From NCBI GenBank assembly GCA_963169105.1, contig OY720638.1, forward strand, positions 11,518,749 through 11,582,748: a stretch of DNA of 64,000 nt. Reading direction: 5' to 3'. Below are positions 11,110 through 22,204 of this stretch, piece by piece. Positions within the stretch are counted from its first letter, which is position 1; every line of letters begins with the position of its first letter. The stretch is from Ceriagrion tenellum (taxonomy: Eukaryota; Arthropoda; Insecta; Odonata; Coenagrionidae). The notes beneath the pieces are model-generated. The model did no database searches and had not been told where the DNA came from. It saw only the letters and a list, made by a program, of their open reading frames with translations. A program made the position numbers and the translations under genes.

Positions 11110-12461
11110 CCCACACAGCACGTTTCTGTTTCAAAACGTTTTTCCCAGGTGCACGATTGGGAATTTCCCGTTTTTCGCCTGGAAACCATTGCTTGACTAT
11201 AATAACGCGTTTTCATTTACTAACGAGGCATACTTAAAATAAAACGTTTTCAGCGTATTGAAAAAAAAATGTTTTCATTTGGTTTTCGTTTCGGCGATAA
11301 GACGCCTTCAAAACGCTCTTGCATGCACCAGATAACACGTTTTCATCGGTTTTCTGAACGTCTCTTCCTTCGGCGCTTCGCAGCCGGTACTTGTCTTCCG
11401 TGTAGCTGGCGGTGTACTCGGGGTACTCGGTGTACTGTTTCTCATATTTACGCTTATTTGGTCGCCATTAGTCGAAGTTGTCTGAGTGGTCGAACGTGTT
11501 GAGATTTAGCGGATTCCATCTTTTGAGGTTTCATCAGCATTTCCACCTGCTCAAGTGAATTTTCAAGTTTAGCTGAAAATGTTAACTTTCTGTAAGTTAA
11601 TTTGTAGTCTATTACGGGTACTGTGCTGAAACTCAATTGTTCTCGACAGAAATACGTTTATAGTTCCGTGATACCTGGTGTATGACTGCGAGTTTTTTTT
11701 TGCTTAATTGAATACTATTTCTTTAAACTTTCTGGCGTACTTGGTCTTCGAATATTTTTGTTGCTGTGACTCAATTGTACCTTGTTAAAAATGCTGATTT
11801 AATAAATGCTGAAAATAAAGATTAGCCGTAATTCAACTTATTTCGTGTTATCAGTGTTTATCCTCGGAACGGTGTCTCGCCACTCGGAGGGTAAGTACCT
11901 AATGGTGACATAAACCATCAATTAAACGAATGTTAGATATGCCTGCGAATTGATAAAGAAAACTTTCGGTTTCAGTGTTAAATTATGTTAAACTTATCCG
12001 TTCTGAAAAGACAAACTATGCGAATTTCACTGTAAAAATTTTATTAACGACTCGGGTTTCAACAATTTATGTCATCTTCAGGGGAACTGCGAAAGGTGTC
12101 ACGTGAATATGACATAATTAATTGAAACCTGGGTCGTGAATAAAATTGTTTAAGTGAAATTCGCATAGTTTGTCTTTTCCAGATTAAGAAAACGTTTTCT
12201 AAACCGATATGGAACGATTTGCGCTCGGCCGAAAACGTTTTAAAAACTGCCAGAGGCGTTATAAAACCCTTTTGTCACGGAAAGAAAACATTTAAAAACG
12301 CCCCCGAACCTAGCCACGAATCGTTTCAAAAACTGAAAGTTGACTGATAGTGGCGGACATGTACACCATTTCGTCACCATCTGAAAACGTGAATGAGGCG
12401 ATGGAAAACGTCTACGGGAAGCGGTTTAAAAATGCTTATGAAACGGATTGTGCTGTGTGGG
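11110..12461. mobile_element. 1.35-kb inverted-terminus element with AAAACGTTTT motifs
   Basis: The left end CCCACACAGCACGTTTCTGT and the right end (complement CCCACACAGCACAATCCGTT) are inverted and remain similar for about 35 bp. Both subterminal zones (11130-11370 and 12185-12440) are rich in AAAACG/CGTTTT words. No coding region was recognised. Flanks offer only a TT/TT match, so target duplication length is undetermined. It is nested inside the 10446-13861 element. Confidence 0.55.
12005..12179. repeat. foldback element (71-bp arms)
   Basis: Arms 12005-12075 and 12109-12179 are near-complete reverse complements; both contain GACAAACTATGCGAATTTCA and TTTATGTCAT-like ends. The loop is 33 nt. 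The left arm plus loop carries, on the minus strand (12049-12081), CTGAAGATGACA, a short loop, then GTTGAAACCCGAGTC, which resembles a hammerhead core. Confidence 0.85.
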
Positions 12462-13861
12462 TTGTTTATTTTCTGCCTAAGAATGCAATAATATTATGAA
12501 GTTTTTTTATGATTACTCTCGGAAACTATTGATACGTTTACAAGTTAAGAGTAATCTTGCTTACGTTGACAACAATCCGTAATGCTATCCTCCTCCACAT
12601 ATTTTTGTTAGAATTTAACGACAATCTCTTTTTTGCCTCATACTGCTTTTTCGTTCAGTATTCAAAATAGTGGGATCTTTCTTCTCACTTCACGAAGTAA
12701 AGGAAATCAGTTTGAATGAATATTACCATACATATTTTGAAGGTACGTATTCGCGCCCTTGTACGTTTCGCACAGTTGGGCACTATAATTTGGGGTTGAT
12801 TTACTATTTACGCTGTAGTGAAGAACGAACATTGATTACTAAGGAAATATACAAAACTGAATTTTCAGCTTACATGGGGAGTTGCAGAAAATCTAAAGTG
12901 GGTATTGTAGACTCAGTTGTCTCAGGCATGACTCAACATTGTAAATGAAAGTAACCTATTATTCCACATAAACGTACAAAGTGCGCAAAGTAGTTAATAA
13001 ATGCTGCAACGAAATAAGTGTATATTATGCGTAAATTATCATAAGGAATCCGATGGAATACAGCATTCCGCAGTACACATCCGGAAATATTCGCTTAAAC
13101 ATTGTCGTATGGCATATTAGGATACCATCATAAGTTTAGTTTCTTTTCAAAGCGTTGTTAAATACGCCAACGTATAATAAAAAAGTTGCATTGTGACCCT
13201 TTACTTATTTATAATTCTCCCGTTAATTAATAATAGTGCTCTGTGAAACAGGGAAGGTAGCGCTTCACATTAAACATCGGCATCAAAGTCTCATTCCCAT
13301 GGGAAATGTGTGAGCTCATACTTGGAACTATCACAAGAAGTATGAAAAACAGTTCTTGCTGAAACTATTATTCGCTAAATGAGAGTTATTGTACATCGTA
13401 ATTGTGAACACGCTTCACTAACCACATGGTATCGTCAAAGGCTTATTAATTTGGCTTTTTAATTAATGCACGGAACTGCAGTCGTATAAATCACCCTTCG
13501 GCTAATACAATTGACTTCTCTTTTCGAATAATACTAATCTCGGCATTTCCGTTGGTCGCATTAATTACAAATATGGTAATTACATACTCTTTAATAGCCT
13601 TATATTCGCAGAAATCGCTAGTTACTTATGTCATATTAGCCATCAGCTGATGAAAATGTCGACGCTTCGACGCCATATTAGGTGGTGATGGCATGGGTGA
13701 TGGGATAAGACCGGCTCCCCGATCGGTGATCGGTATCACCCCGTTTTGGGTGATGGACATCACCTCGTCGGCTTACAGAATCGGAAAGGCGGTGATGGGT
13801 GATGAGACATCACCGGCGGCCGCTCATCACCGGTGATACGAGTTATAAAATGCGACCCCAG

Positions 13862-14120
13862 CTCCCGTTAAACGAACCCGGCTTCGCCTCCCCCTCCCTC
13901 TACATTTTGACACCCAATCTGGCCCACGTTCCACTGCTCCCTCCCACCCCCGCCGCCCAAGTTACCCAGAAGCGCCAGCCCTAATACAATGACCCTCAAC
14001 CTCCTCCCTACCGCCCCACCCGAAACGCCCCCAAATCCCAAGCAGAAACAGGGGTCAACCTTTCTTCATATCCCTTGTCTGACGACGAAATCTCCGCGTT
14101 GAGTAAAGGGTTGTCTTTCT
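13862..14120 (+). pseudogene. Penelope-like element copy 2, N-terminal part
   Basis: Proline-rich coding-like sequence ends LSDDEISALSKGLSFS at 14120, immediately before the hAT-B insertion. The same landmark in the intact copy is NDVSVLSKGLTFSPTPKV. Its upstream edge abuts the inverted-terminus element, so the true 5' end is unclear. In-frame stops occur further upstream. Confidence 0.7.
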
Positions 14121-16385
14121 CAGGGATGTTAAACGAAACTAAAGTCATGGTTCTGGAACGGTTCAGAGTGGGTTCAGATATAGTTTCGGTTCGCGGAACT
14201 GAACCGAAAGTAGGAACGAAAATCTCTGAACGAAAGTGGTTCCGGAACGAAAGTGGAACGAAAATATTTCGAACGAAAACCCATTAGAACGAAAAAGGAA
14301 CCGTTCCGATTTCGGTTCAGGCTAGGAAAAGTTTCGTTCCTACCTTCCCCCCAACGGTTCCGGCTTGCGTTCCGAGGAATTTTAAAAGTGTACATTGAAT
14401 TTTCAAAATGACCTGACGTCATGTCACTTTCGGTATAGTTTGGGGTGCCAGTCAAGGTGTTTCATCATGTTTGGTAACAATGGAAGACAATGGAAAGAAA
14501 CTAGCATTTTTATGCAATCAATGGCAAAAAATTTTAGCCTAAGGAGGAATTGTAGGTTATACTGTATTCTGTACAGAACAATACAATCTCTCAAACGGTA
14601 TGGAGGGGATGTACGACAGCTCGCTTGGGGTCGATCTCAAGGAATCGCCGACGAATATCCCTTCACGTACTCGCACAGCAACAGCGTAAAAGATGGAAAT
14701 CCTTATGATATGCCCGCAGATTAATCTTAAAATCACGGGAAAAATGAAACTCTCGGATATCTGAACAGGTAACATGCTCTGTGTCCCAGCATGTGTCCGA
14801 AAACCCACTCCGCCGGCACCCCCCCCCCCCAACTCCCCGTCCCTCACGGTCAAGATCGCGCCGTAAGGATCACCACGGGGAATGCAGAATTATCGTCCTC
14901 TAAGTATATACATGCGGACGGAATATTTATAAAAACCTTCACGCAAAGCAAAAGACAAGGAGAGAAGAATAGGGGATGGGAATTTTGGTTTTCCCATCAC
15001 TGTATGAGAGCCCGGCCGGTAGTCTATTGAGCACCCTTGTCCTCCTCCTTGGCTGCTGCATATCGGATTCACATTTTACAAAGGGTCACGGTTTTTCCCG
15101 TCGTTTTCCCGTTTTTCGTCGGGAGGAGGGGAGACGGGAAACGGACGTTCGACCTCCATCCCTGTGCACCAGTAGTCACCATTGTATCCTCAAACTCTTT
15201 GTATCTGCAGCGTGACCACTTTTCCCCATTTTGTTTTTTAACCCCTCCGCCATAAACCCTTCTTAACCGTTTCCAGAAGGTCAGTGTCCTGTGACCTTAG
15301 AACACGGCTCATCCGCCGGGGAAAATGCCTCACGCTTTCGGTATAACCCAACAACACTGACCGCCAAACCCCTGCCAGGGAATCCCTTTCTTCCTCCTCC
15401 ACCCCTATAACGGGGGAAGGAGAGAAGGTGGGGAGGGTTAGGGGGTGGGAAGAGTGTCCGGTGGGACTGCGGCGCCTACCTTTAGCCACTGCACCCCCCT
15501 CCACCTCCCCGTTCCCAACTGTCAACACACAAACTAATTTTACAAACTTATGACGCTACAATAAAAAATATATCAGGGATCAATCTCTTTTCACTCATAA
15601 TAAGTAGGAGTTTCTAAGCAAAATAATTTCCAAAAAGTATCCACTTATATATGGGGGATAATACTAAATGTTTTTTGTCTTCCCGACACAAGTGGGCGGA
15701 GAGCGCACTTGTTGTACATTAGAAGTAGATGTTAAACGAATTACGAAGCAGGCTAGATATGTGATCGATGGATTTCTTTAAATCGTGATATTGTTAATAG
15801 AATTAATAATTTTCAGTTAAAAGAAATTATTTTAAAATATCTTATATTTCTCCGATTACGGAGATCGCAAAAAGTTTCAATTTCAAATATTACACTCGTT
15901 GCCATCTCTGAAATTATTATATTTTACATTGTTGCTAGTTTTTACAAGTTTCTGATGTTGCCGTTAGTAATTAATCTGTTTTAAGCCGCGTAAGATGTTC
16001 GCTGTTATGGTATTCCAATAGTTCCATTGTTGCGCTGTTTCCAAGCCTACTTTGTAGGTGTACCATAAGGATTCCCATCATTTACGCTGTTGCTGTGCGA
16101 GTAACGACGACGATACCCTGAGATAAGTCCCGATTGGGCCCGGAACCATGAGTGTGAACAAAAAGTCCATCCGCCAATTCACTTGAACTGAAACTATTCA
16201 TAAGAAGGAACGGTTCCGGAACGTTATATTTCGCTCAAAATTCTACTTTCGTTCCGTTAACGAAACTAAAGTCAAGCTGTACATAAACTTTCATTCCGAA
16301 CCGAAACTATAGTCAAAAAGGAAGCCTATAGTTTCGTTCCGGAACGAAACTATATGCTTGGTTCCGGTTTCGTTTAACATCCCTG
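14121..16385 (+). mobile_element. complete non-autonomous hAT-B transposon
   Basis: Termini are CAGGGATGTTAAACGAAAC (14121) and its exact reverse complement at 16367-16385. The flanking octamer GTCTTTCT is perfectly duplicated (14113-14120 and 16386-16393), diagnostic of hAT transposition. Length is 2265 bp. Both ends carry GGAACGAAA/GGTTCCGGAAC subterminal words. Internal inverted segments (about 14615-14720 versus 16035-16130) add secondary structure. No transposase frame was recognised, so it probably depends on a relative. It interrupts Penelope-like copy 2, whose reading resumes at 16394. A homologous partial copy lies at 9171-10239. Confidence 0.9.
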
Positions 16386-16393
16386 GTCTTTCT

Positions 16394-17705
16394 CCCTCAC
16401 TCCCAGAGTTAATCCTGTCAACCTCCTCACCGGCACGCTTAATTTCTGCCGAAACCTCAAATGGAAATTTTTCTGGGAATCCCAACCTTCCGACAAATGT
16501 CCTCCTTCTTTCGATCTACACCCTGCCGTCACCAAATTCAAACCTCCTTCCACCCACGAACCCAAACCTCTCCCCTCAAATCATCCTGTGGACATTTTTA
16601 ACAATCTGCTTCTCTCTGGAATTTCCGATCCTTCCTTTCTTAAATCTTTAAATCCCCCATTCAAATCCCTCCTCGGCAAAATTTTCAGCCCTAAAAAATC
16701 TCAAAGAAAATCCTGAAATAATCATTATTCCCCCTGATAAATGTTCCACTGTGATAGTGCTTGGACTCCTCTGATTACATCGATGGAACTCTTCGTCAAC
16801 TTTCCAAATCCTCCTCCTGTGCCCCCATCTCCGAAAATCCCAATTTTCACACCGACATCATCTCTTGCCTTCAGGATAGAGGTCCCAATGAAGGCCGCAC
16901 TTGCAGAGATATTGCACTGCTGTCTCCTCCCCTCCCCCCTCACTCCTCACTTGTAAGTCCTTCCTAAAATCCATGAACCCAACAGCCTTGGGCGACCGAT
17001 AGTCTCCTCCTACCAGTCTCATAATGAGCGGCTTCCCCCATTTGTCGATCACTGCCTCCAACCTATCGTCCATTCCTTACCTTCCTACATCAAAGATACC
17101 TACCTTTTCATTGAACGCCTCAAATCCACCGCCATTACTAATGACGCTGAGATCATAATGGTTACCATAGATGTCACTTCCCTGTACACATGTATTCCGC
17201 ACCTTGATGGCTATCTTCTCGTCCTTTCTTCCCTGACGCCTGCCCCCTTCCCCATATCCCTGGCTCTCATGGGTGTTGCCACGGGAAGGCAGGAGGGTGG
17301 GGGGCAATTGCCCCTCCTGGACGAAACATTTCATACCAAACCTGCTAGACGGAGTCGAACAGGTGTATGTCCTGCCCCCTGGCAAATATCTACAGCTACG
17401 GATGGGTGTCCCGCCCCCTGGATAAATCCCGGCTACGCCCATGCTATCTTTGACTTTCTAACTGATCTTTTCCATTTCATCCCCATCCAAAACGCTTTTT
17501 CCAAACCAAAGGATGCACAGTGGGCAGCAGATTCAGCCCGTCCTACGCCCACCCATTCCTCGGCCAATCAGAGGAGTTCTTATCTTGTTCTCACAAGCCC
17601 TCCAACCCCTTCTCTGGCTCCACTATATCGACGATATCTTTCTTCTCTGGCCCCATTGTGTTGACTCCTTAAATTCTTTCATTCTCAGCTCAAGCTGTGG
17701 GGGAT
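16394..17705 (+). pseudogene. Penelope-like element copy 2, RT region, decayed
   Basis: After the hAT-B insertion the translation resumes with LTPRVNPVNLLTGTLNFCRN and LKWKFFWES, colinear with the intact minus-strand element (SFCRNLKWRHFWKQ). RT landmarks follow in order: the EPKPLPSNHPVDIF block, motif A MVTIDVTSLYTCIPH (17158-), the region before motif B (FDFLTDLFHFIPIQNAF) and motif C LHYIDDIFLLW (about 17616-17650). Frames shift repeatedly and stops are present, so it cannot encode a working RT. A secondary insertion lies at about 17265-17442. Similarity ends at about 17705, so the GIY-YIG part is missing. Confidence 0.8.
17265..17442. repeat. short interspersed insertion in Penelope copy 2
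   Basis: This G/C-rich stretch breaks the RT between its A and B motifs. It contains GGGGGGCAATTGCCCCTCCT and two similar units ending CTACAGCTACGGATG and CCCGGCTACGCCCATG. CATG occurs at both edges as a possible short target duplication. The family is not identified and the edges are approximate. Confidence 0.45.
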
Positions 17706-17743
17706 TGAATGCTCATTCTGAATTCGATACTGGCAAGATATGA

Positions 17744-18743
17744 GGCAAAGGTAATTCATAATTGGAAAAAAATTTGGCTAAGCACTGGTTTTAAACTCCC
17801 CCATTTTTTAAATATATTTTTGGAACTTGCATACTAATTATTTCCACCTATTTAGGACGTGTAAAATGCAGAAGAGCCGGCTGAATTAGATAATATTTCT
17901 TCCGGGAAGCATCAGCCGTGAAGGACGACCAGTGCGACAAATTGAAATCATTTGCAAACATTAAGTCAGGGCATCCTTGATCATTTTGTCGCCAGCGAAC
18001 TGTACCCCGCTCCTAAAAGTCCAATATCAAAGCATGGATGACATCGCAGATTTTTAGCTGTGGCTTCGGGCGTTTGATGAAAGAATTGAAGGAAGAAATA
18101 GGAAAGTCGTGCAACTTGTGGATCGCTGTCCCGCGCATCCCTTCGTAATCGGCGGCGTCATTTTTCTTTGGGTGACTCCTTGACACAACCCAGAATCATC
18201 CGAGGACTGCGACTCTGGGGCTCGCAGACTTTAAAAGGCATCATGGCATAGTTGGATACCTGTGAGTAATATTTTTAAAAGTGCGGAAAATTCTTTACAA
18301 CTGGTCATTTATTCTTCATCTATGCCACGATCCTACTTAGTTACTTTGCTTAACATGTAATGAAGCGAAGAGGAAGATGTATCACCTACTAATCCCGCTC
18401 GAGCGAAGAATTGCCGGAAAAAATTAAGTTGTCATATATGTGAATTTGACTAATAAAGTGGGCCTACATCGGGTCCAATAATTGACGAGCCAAAACACCC
18501 GCCTCACTCCAGACAGGAATGTTCTCCTTGCTTGTTCTAGAATGCGGCGAAAATAATCCGCAAGAGACTCATTCTGCTGGAAAGAGATGGGTATAATCTA
18601 TTAGTATCACCTCCGCTTGTCTGTCTTCGTCTCATCAACTCTCGACTAGAGATGGGCGATGAGAAGGTTGACTTCACAAAAATAACGACATTCATAATTA
18701 TGCTTAAAACGTCTTAATGAGCATAAATTAATTTATCACTATT
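17744..18743. other. no gene recognised between two Penelope-like elements
   Basis: Mixed-composition sequence with no protein similarity recognised. CTAGAGATGGGCGATG at about 18646 resembles the hAT-like terminus at 25806 but has no right partner. Confidence 0.4.
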
Positions 18744-18751
18744 TATATATA

Positions 18752-18836
<85 letters not shown>
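18744..18836. repeat. (TA)n/(TG)n microsatellite at the 3' end of the Penelope-like element
   Basis: A short TGTGTGTGTG run sits inside a long TA dinucleotide array. The array ends exactly where the 3368-bp Penelope unit begins (18837). On the element's strand, its 3' end therefore runs into (TA)n. Confidence 0.95.
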
Positions 18837-18841
<5 letters not shown>

Positions 18842-18937
18842 CGTTGGTGGATTGGAGTCAGCCATGCGGCGATGAACACACGATGTGGATAGGATGGAGG
18901 AGATAGACACACAAAAAAAGAGACGATCACACTTACA

Positions 18938-18970
18938 TAGCTAGCTTTCGGAACTAGTCCGTCTTCAAGG
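18938..18970 (-). ncRNA. hammerhead-like core in Penelope 3' region (copy in full unit)
   Basis: The minus strand reads CTTGAAGA, then stem CGGA/TCCG with a 5-nt loop, then AAAGCTAGCTA. Hammerhead ribozymes have CUGANGA, helix II, GAAA, helix III and UH. Here helix II, GAAA (its G shared with the stem), a self-complementary GCTAGC and a UA site are present. C3 of the core appears as U, which would weaken or abolish cleavage. Penelope elements are known to carry hammerheads in this region. Activity is not implied. Confidence 0.45.
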
Positions 18971-19208
18971 CGTATCACGGAACAAATGTCGTGTGCGCTG
19001 GTGAGGATAGGGGTAGGAGGGGCGGTAGGTTAGGGGAGTGGGGATGGGGGAAGGGGTTTTTCCCAGCGGTTGACGAACGGTTCTTGAAAAGGGGAAATTT
19101 TTACCAGCTCGTGTCTTGGCCGGAGAGAGCGGAAGGGGTCGCAGTGAGGGTGGGGGGGGGGGAGAGGGAAGGGAAGGGGGTAAATGGAAAACAACGGGGA
19201 GCGTGCGA

Positions 19209-22010
19209 TTAATGTATTTTATTTAATCCGGGCGCGGCGTACGATTTTAGCAACCAGATTATGGCCAGCTCCTTCTGGCGCACTTCAATTAACGGGGCGT
19301 CCGGGGGAAGGGAGATCAATATTGCCACCTCAAAGCACTTGTCAAAGGACAAGCCATGCTTCCGCACATGAGTAGGGACGGGGAAAGTGGAAGATGGGTC
19401 TTTACAGGTGCACCGATGGTTATTCATTCTAATATTAAGGGGTGTAATACATTCGCCCACATAAAAACCGGGACATAGTTTACATTGTAACACATAAACT
19501 AAGTTGTGGGAGTCGCAAGAGCCGGAGGCTTTGATGTCGAACGGCGTCTCTGTGTTAGGACTCTGAAATGAGGATAGGGGGCGAAACATGTTGCACGTTT
19601 TGCACCGTGGTTTGTTGCATCTCTGTGTGGTGGGACGGGGAGTGTCATTCGATGTACCCTCTCGCGAAGAATTGGAGCGAAGAAGATTGGCTAAGTTAGG
19701 TGGACGTCTGAAACATACTGTGGGGCATTTGGGTAGGAGATTGGCTGTCGATCTGTTAGTATCTAAAATTGGGAATAAGTCTTTGAGGATGGTCTTGAGT
19801 TTTTGGACGCCAGGAAAATATGTGATGTGAAGATTTAGGGCGTCCAGGGGGGTGTCTTTTTTACGTGGGGTGAAATTAGCAGAGGAGGGTAAAATACGTT
19901 TTTTTAGAAGTGGCTCGGGATAATTTCTATTGGATAAAGAATTGTGAAGCTTATCAAGGTATTCGTGAAGTTTTTCTTTGGAGTTGCAAATCCGGTGGCC
20001 ACGGATCGACAGCGAATAAGGAATTGAGTGCTTAGTGTGTTTGGGATGGCAGCTGTTGTAATGCAAATACAGTTGTTTGTTGGAGGGCTTGATATGGACC
20101 GAAGTCTCAAAGGTTTTATTATTTGTGATGGAAATGTCTACGTCGAGAAAGGTGATTTGAGAAGGAGAAGTGGCCGATGTGAAGCGAATGGAAGAGAACT
20201 GATTTAGAGATTTGAGGAAGTTCGCTAGGGTATCCTCGCCGTGGGTCCATATGATGAAAATATCATCAATGAATCTAACCCAGAGCTCCGGTTGTAATTC
20301 CTGGGTGGCGAGGAAATCACTTTCGAGCTTTCCCATGAAGAGATTGGCATAAGAAGGGGCCATTCTTGTGCCCATAGCCGTTCCCTTGGCTTGAAGAAAG
20401 AAACGCCCATTGAAAGTGAAGGCGTTGCGTTTCAGAATGAATTCAACTAGCTTGATAAGGAAGTTGGTGGAGGGAATTCTAGGGTGATTTCTTCTCGAAA
20501 GGAAATGGGATATGGACTCTAGACCTTCATGGTGAGGAATCGAGGTGTACAATGAAGTAACATCCACCGTAGCCATGATGACGCTTTTGTTGGAGGGAAT
20601 ATTTACTGCTTTCAGGATGTCTAGGAAGTGATAGGAATCACGAAGGAAGGAAGGGAGTTTAGCAACTATAGGCTGCAGGTGATAGTCCACGAAGGCCGAT
20701 ATGCGCTCCGTTGGGGAATTGCAGTTGGAGATGATAGGGCGTCCGGGGACGCCTTCTTTGTGTATTTTGGGAAGGAGATAGAAATACGGGGTTTTGAAGT
20801 GAGTGGGCGAGAGAATATTGATGTCGGACTTGGACAGTCCTTCATCAGGGCCTGTTGAAATTAAGAAGTCATGTATTTCCGCTTGATACGCCGCAGTTGG
20901 ATCCTCTGTGAGTGGGAGATAGGAAGAAACATCACCGAGTTGTCGCATTGCTTCGGCGACATAATCCTCCCTATCTTGAACCACAACGGTTGATCCCTTA
21001 TCCGCTTTACTGATGGTAATGTTGGGATTGCGGCGGAGGCGACTGAGAGATGACAATTCCTCTCTGTTAAGGTTTTGGGCAGGAGTGAGGGAATTGAGAA
21101 ATTGAGGATCTGACACACGATTTAAAAGTTGGTTGCAGAATACCTCGATTGGGTGATTATTGGCCAAAGGTTTAGGTTCATAGTTGGATTTAGGACGAAA
21201 TTTGTTGATGGCGGGGTTTAAATTTGAAGTGTGGCCGTCGTTTTGTTTCCAAAAGTGCCGCCATTTGAGGTTTCTGCAGAAACTGATGACATCCGAGAGT
21301 AATTGTATATGATTGACTTTGGGAGTCGGTGAGAAAGTGAGTCCTTTACTTAAAACAGAGACATCATTCTTAGTGAGTGCAGTAGAGGAAAGGTTGAGAA
21401 CATCTGACTCTTGCCCTCCGTCAGGTATGGAGTGGCCGTGGGGTGGTGGGGGTTTGTATTTAGGAGGGGTTGGCGGCCCCTTGGGCGGCGCCGGGAGGTT
21501 GAATAAGGTGGCGAGATCTGGCCGTTCCGAGAGGAGAGGCCGGGGAGGGGGAGTGGGGGGCAGTATTTGGGCGGGAAGAGAGATACCTCTCGCTAAATGT
21601 GAAACGTATAGGGCGGATAGTTTCTTTAATAATTTATTACGGCGAAACTCCTGTTTTTTCAGCGTTACAAAAATTATATTGTTAATGTGCGTAATATACT
21701 CCGGAAAAGAGCAGGTGATAATTTTTATCAAAGAGAGCCAATTCTGAATGTGGAATTCTCGCATTGAAGTATACTGGGCCAGGAGTACCCGGGTAAATGA
21801 TAATGAAGTTTGAAACTTCAGTTGATAGATTGGAGAGCGCAATTGTGGAGGGATGGCGTCAATTGGAATTTTAATGGTGAGGCCATTGGGGGCTATTCCC
21901 ATTGAAAGGCAGGAATTTAAAAAGAAAATATGATCATTGCACATAGATATCTTTCGGGAATTGAATTTGACTTGGGAAATCCAATGCGCCAATGGTTGGT
22001 TCATAGTCAC
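19209..22010 (-). CDS. Penelope-like element RT + GIY-YIG endonuclease polyprotein
   Basis: This 933-codon uninterrupted frame should carry out target-primed reverse transcription. Order of parts: an N-terminal basic region (about 100-150), a proline-rich linker (about 150-200), the conserved F-C-R-N-L-K-W block (about 244-250), and RT fingers with YFYLLPKIHK and GRPIISNCNSPTE (about 409-436). RT motif A is TVDVTSLYTSIP (about 481), motif B GTAMGTRMAPSYANL (about 543) and motif C RFIDDIF (about 579), with both catalytic Asp present. ITFLDVDI (about 619) follows. Then comes a Cys cluster CNKPRCKTC (about 798-806), a GIY-YIG-type nuclease (HNLVYVLQCK, FYVGE, PLNIRMNNHR, about 835-866) and a Glu-containing segment near 910. 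Length and layout fit endonuclease-bearing Penelope elements, where the first GIY tripeptide is usually degenerate. The first Met is used; the next is at residue 3. No intron is evident. Catalytic residues look intact, so activity is possible but untested. Confidence 0.93.
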   Translation of the reverse strand: MTMNQPLAHWISQVKFNSRKISMCNDHIFFLNSCLSMGIAPNGLTIKIPIDAIPPQLRSPIYQLKFQTSLSFTRVLLAQYTSMREFHIQNWLSLIKIITCSFPEYITHINNIIFVTLKKQEFRRNKLLKKLSALYVSHLARGISLPAQILPPTPPPRPLLSERPDLATLFNLPAPPKGPPTPPKYKPPPPHGHSIPDGGQESDVLNLSSTALTKNDVSVLSKGLTFSPTPKVNHIQLLSDVISFCRNLKWRHFWKQNDGHTSNLNPAINKFRPKSNYEPKPLANNHPIEVFCNQLLNRVSDPQFLNSLTPAQNLNREELSSLSRLRRNPNITISKADKGSTVVVQDREDYVAEAMRQLGDVSSYLPLTEDPTAAYQAEIHDFLISTGPDEGLSKSDINILSPTHFKTPYFYLLPKIHKEGVPGRPIISNCNSPTERISAFVDYHLQPIVAKLPSFLRDSYHFLDILKAVNIPSNKSVIMATVDVTSLYTSIPHHEGLESISHFLSRRNHPRIPSTNFLIKLVEFILKRNAFTFNGRFFLQAKGTAMGTRMAPSYANLFMGKLESDFLATQELQPELWVRFIDDIFIIWTHGEDTLANFLKSLNQFSSIRFTSATSPSQITFLDVDISITNNKTFETSVHIKPSNKQLYLHYNSCHPKHTKHSIPYSLSIRGHRICNSKEKLHEYLDKLHNSLSNRNYPEPLLKKRILPSSANFTPRKKDTPLDALNLHITYFPGVQKLKTILKDLFPILDTNRSTANLLPKCPTVCFRRPPNLANLLRSNSSREGTSNDTPRPTTQRCNKPRCKTCNMFRPLSSFQSPNTETPFDIKASGSCDSHNLVYVLQCKLCPGFYVGECITPLNIRMNNHRCTCKDPSSTFPVPTHVRKHGLSFDKCFEVAILISLPPDAPLIEVRQKELAIIWLLKSYAAPGLNKIH

Positions 22011-22204
22011 GATGGTGAGTGGGAGGAAAATTAGGTGGGAGGTGACGAGATTAAGGTGATATGCCTAGACACGATACTGGAGTAAAAACAAGAGGGAAAG
22101 TTTAAGAGAAAGATGGGAGGGTTTAAATAGGATAAGGAAAGACAGGAACAGCGCACTTACGTAGGCGTAACGATGAAGAAGAAGATGAGCAGCGGGCAGC
22201 AAAC

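Larger units (their letters stand above)
10446..13861. mobile_element. 3.4-kb inverted-terminus DNA element (unclassified)
   Basis: The left end CAGGGGCCATATTCTGTAAC and the inverted right end CTGGGGTCGCATTTTATAAC form imperfect terminal inverted repeats. Behind each terminus are many GGTGATG/CATCACC words (to about 10590 on the left and from about 13680 on the right) and a second internal ATTCTGTAA. The flanks carry the same trinucleotide, CTC (10443-10445 and 13862-13864), consistent with a 3-bp target duplication such as PIF/Harbinger makes, although CTC is not the usual TWA. No transposase frame is seen, so it is non-autonomous or gutted. It contains two further nested elements (11110-12461 and 12005-12179). 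Confidence 0.6.
18837..22204 (-). mobile_element. full-length Penelope-like retroelement unit
   Basis: The unit is defined by the 3368-bp spacing of a direct repeat: 18837-19827 recurs at 22205-23195 with no length change. It contains an approximately 190-bp 5' leader, a single long frame and an approximately 370-bp 3' region with a hammerhead-like core (18938-18970). It is followed on its own strand by (TA)n and preceded by the 3' part of a second unit, the partial-tandem or pseudo-LTR layout described for Penelope elements. The absence of any visible difference between the two repeat copies, plus the unbroken frame, suggests a young insertion. Confidence 0.9.

Noticed and set aside
12670..12948. 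92-codon plus-strand frame inside the nested DNA element
   Set aside because: No transposase motif and no similarity to any part of known families I can name.
18739..18978. Minus-strand open frame running through the TA array
   Set aside because: The Ile-Tyr repeat is just translated (TA)n joined to Penelope 3' sequence.
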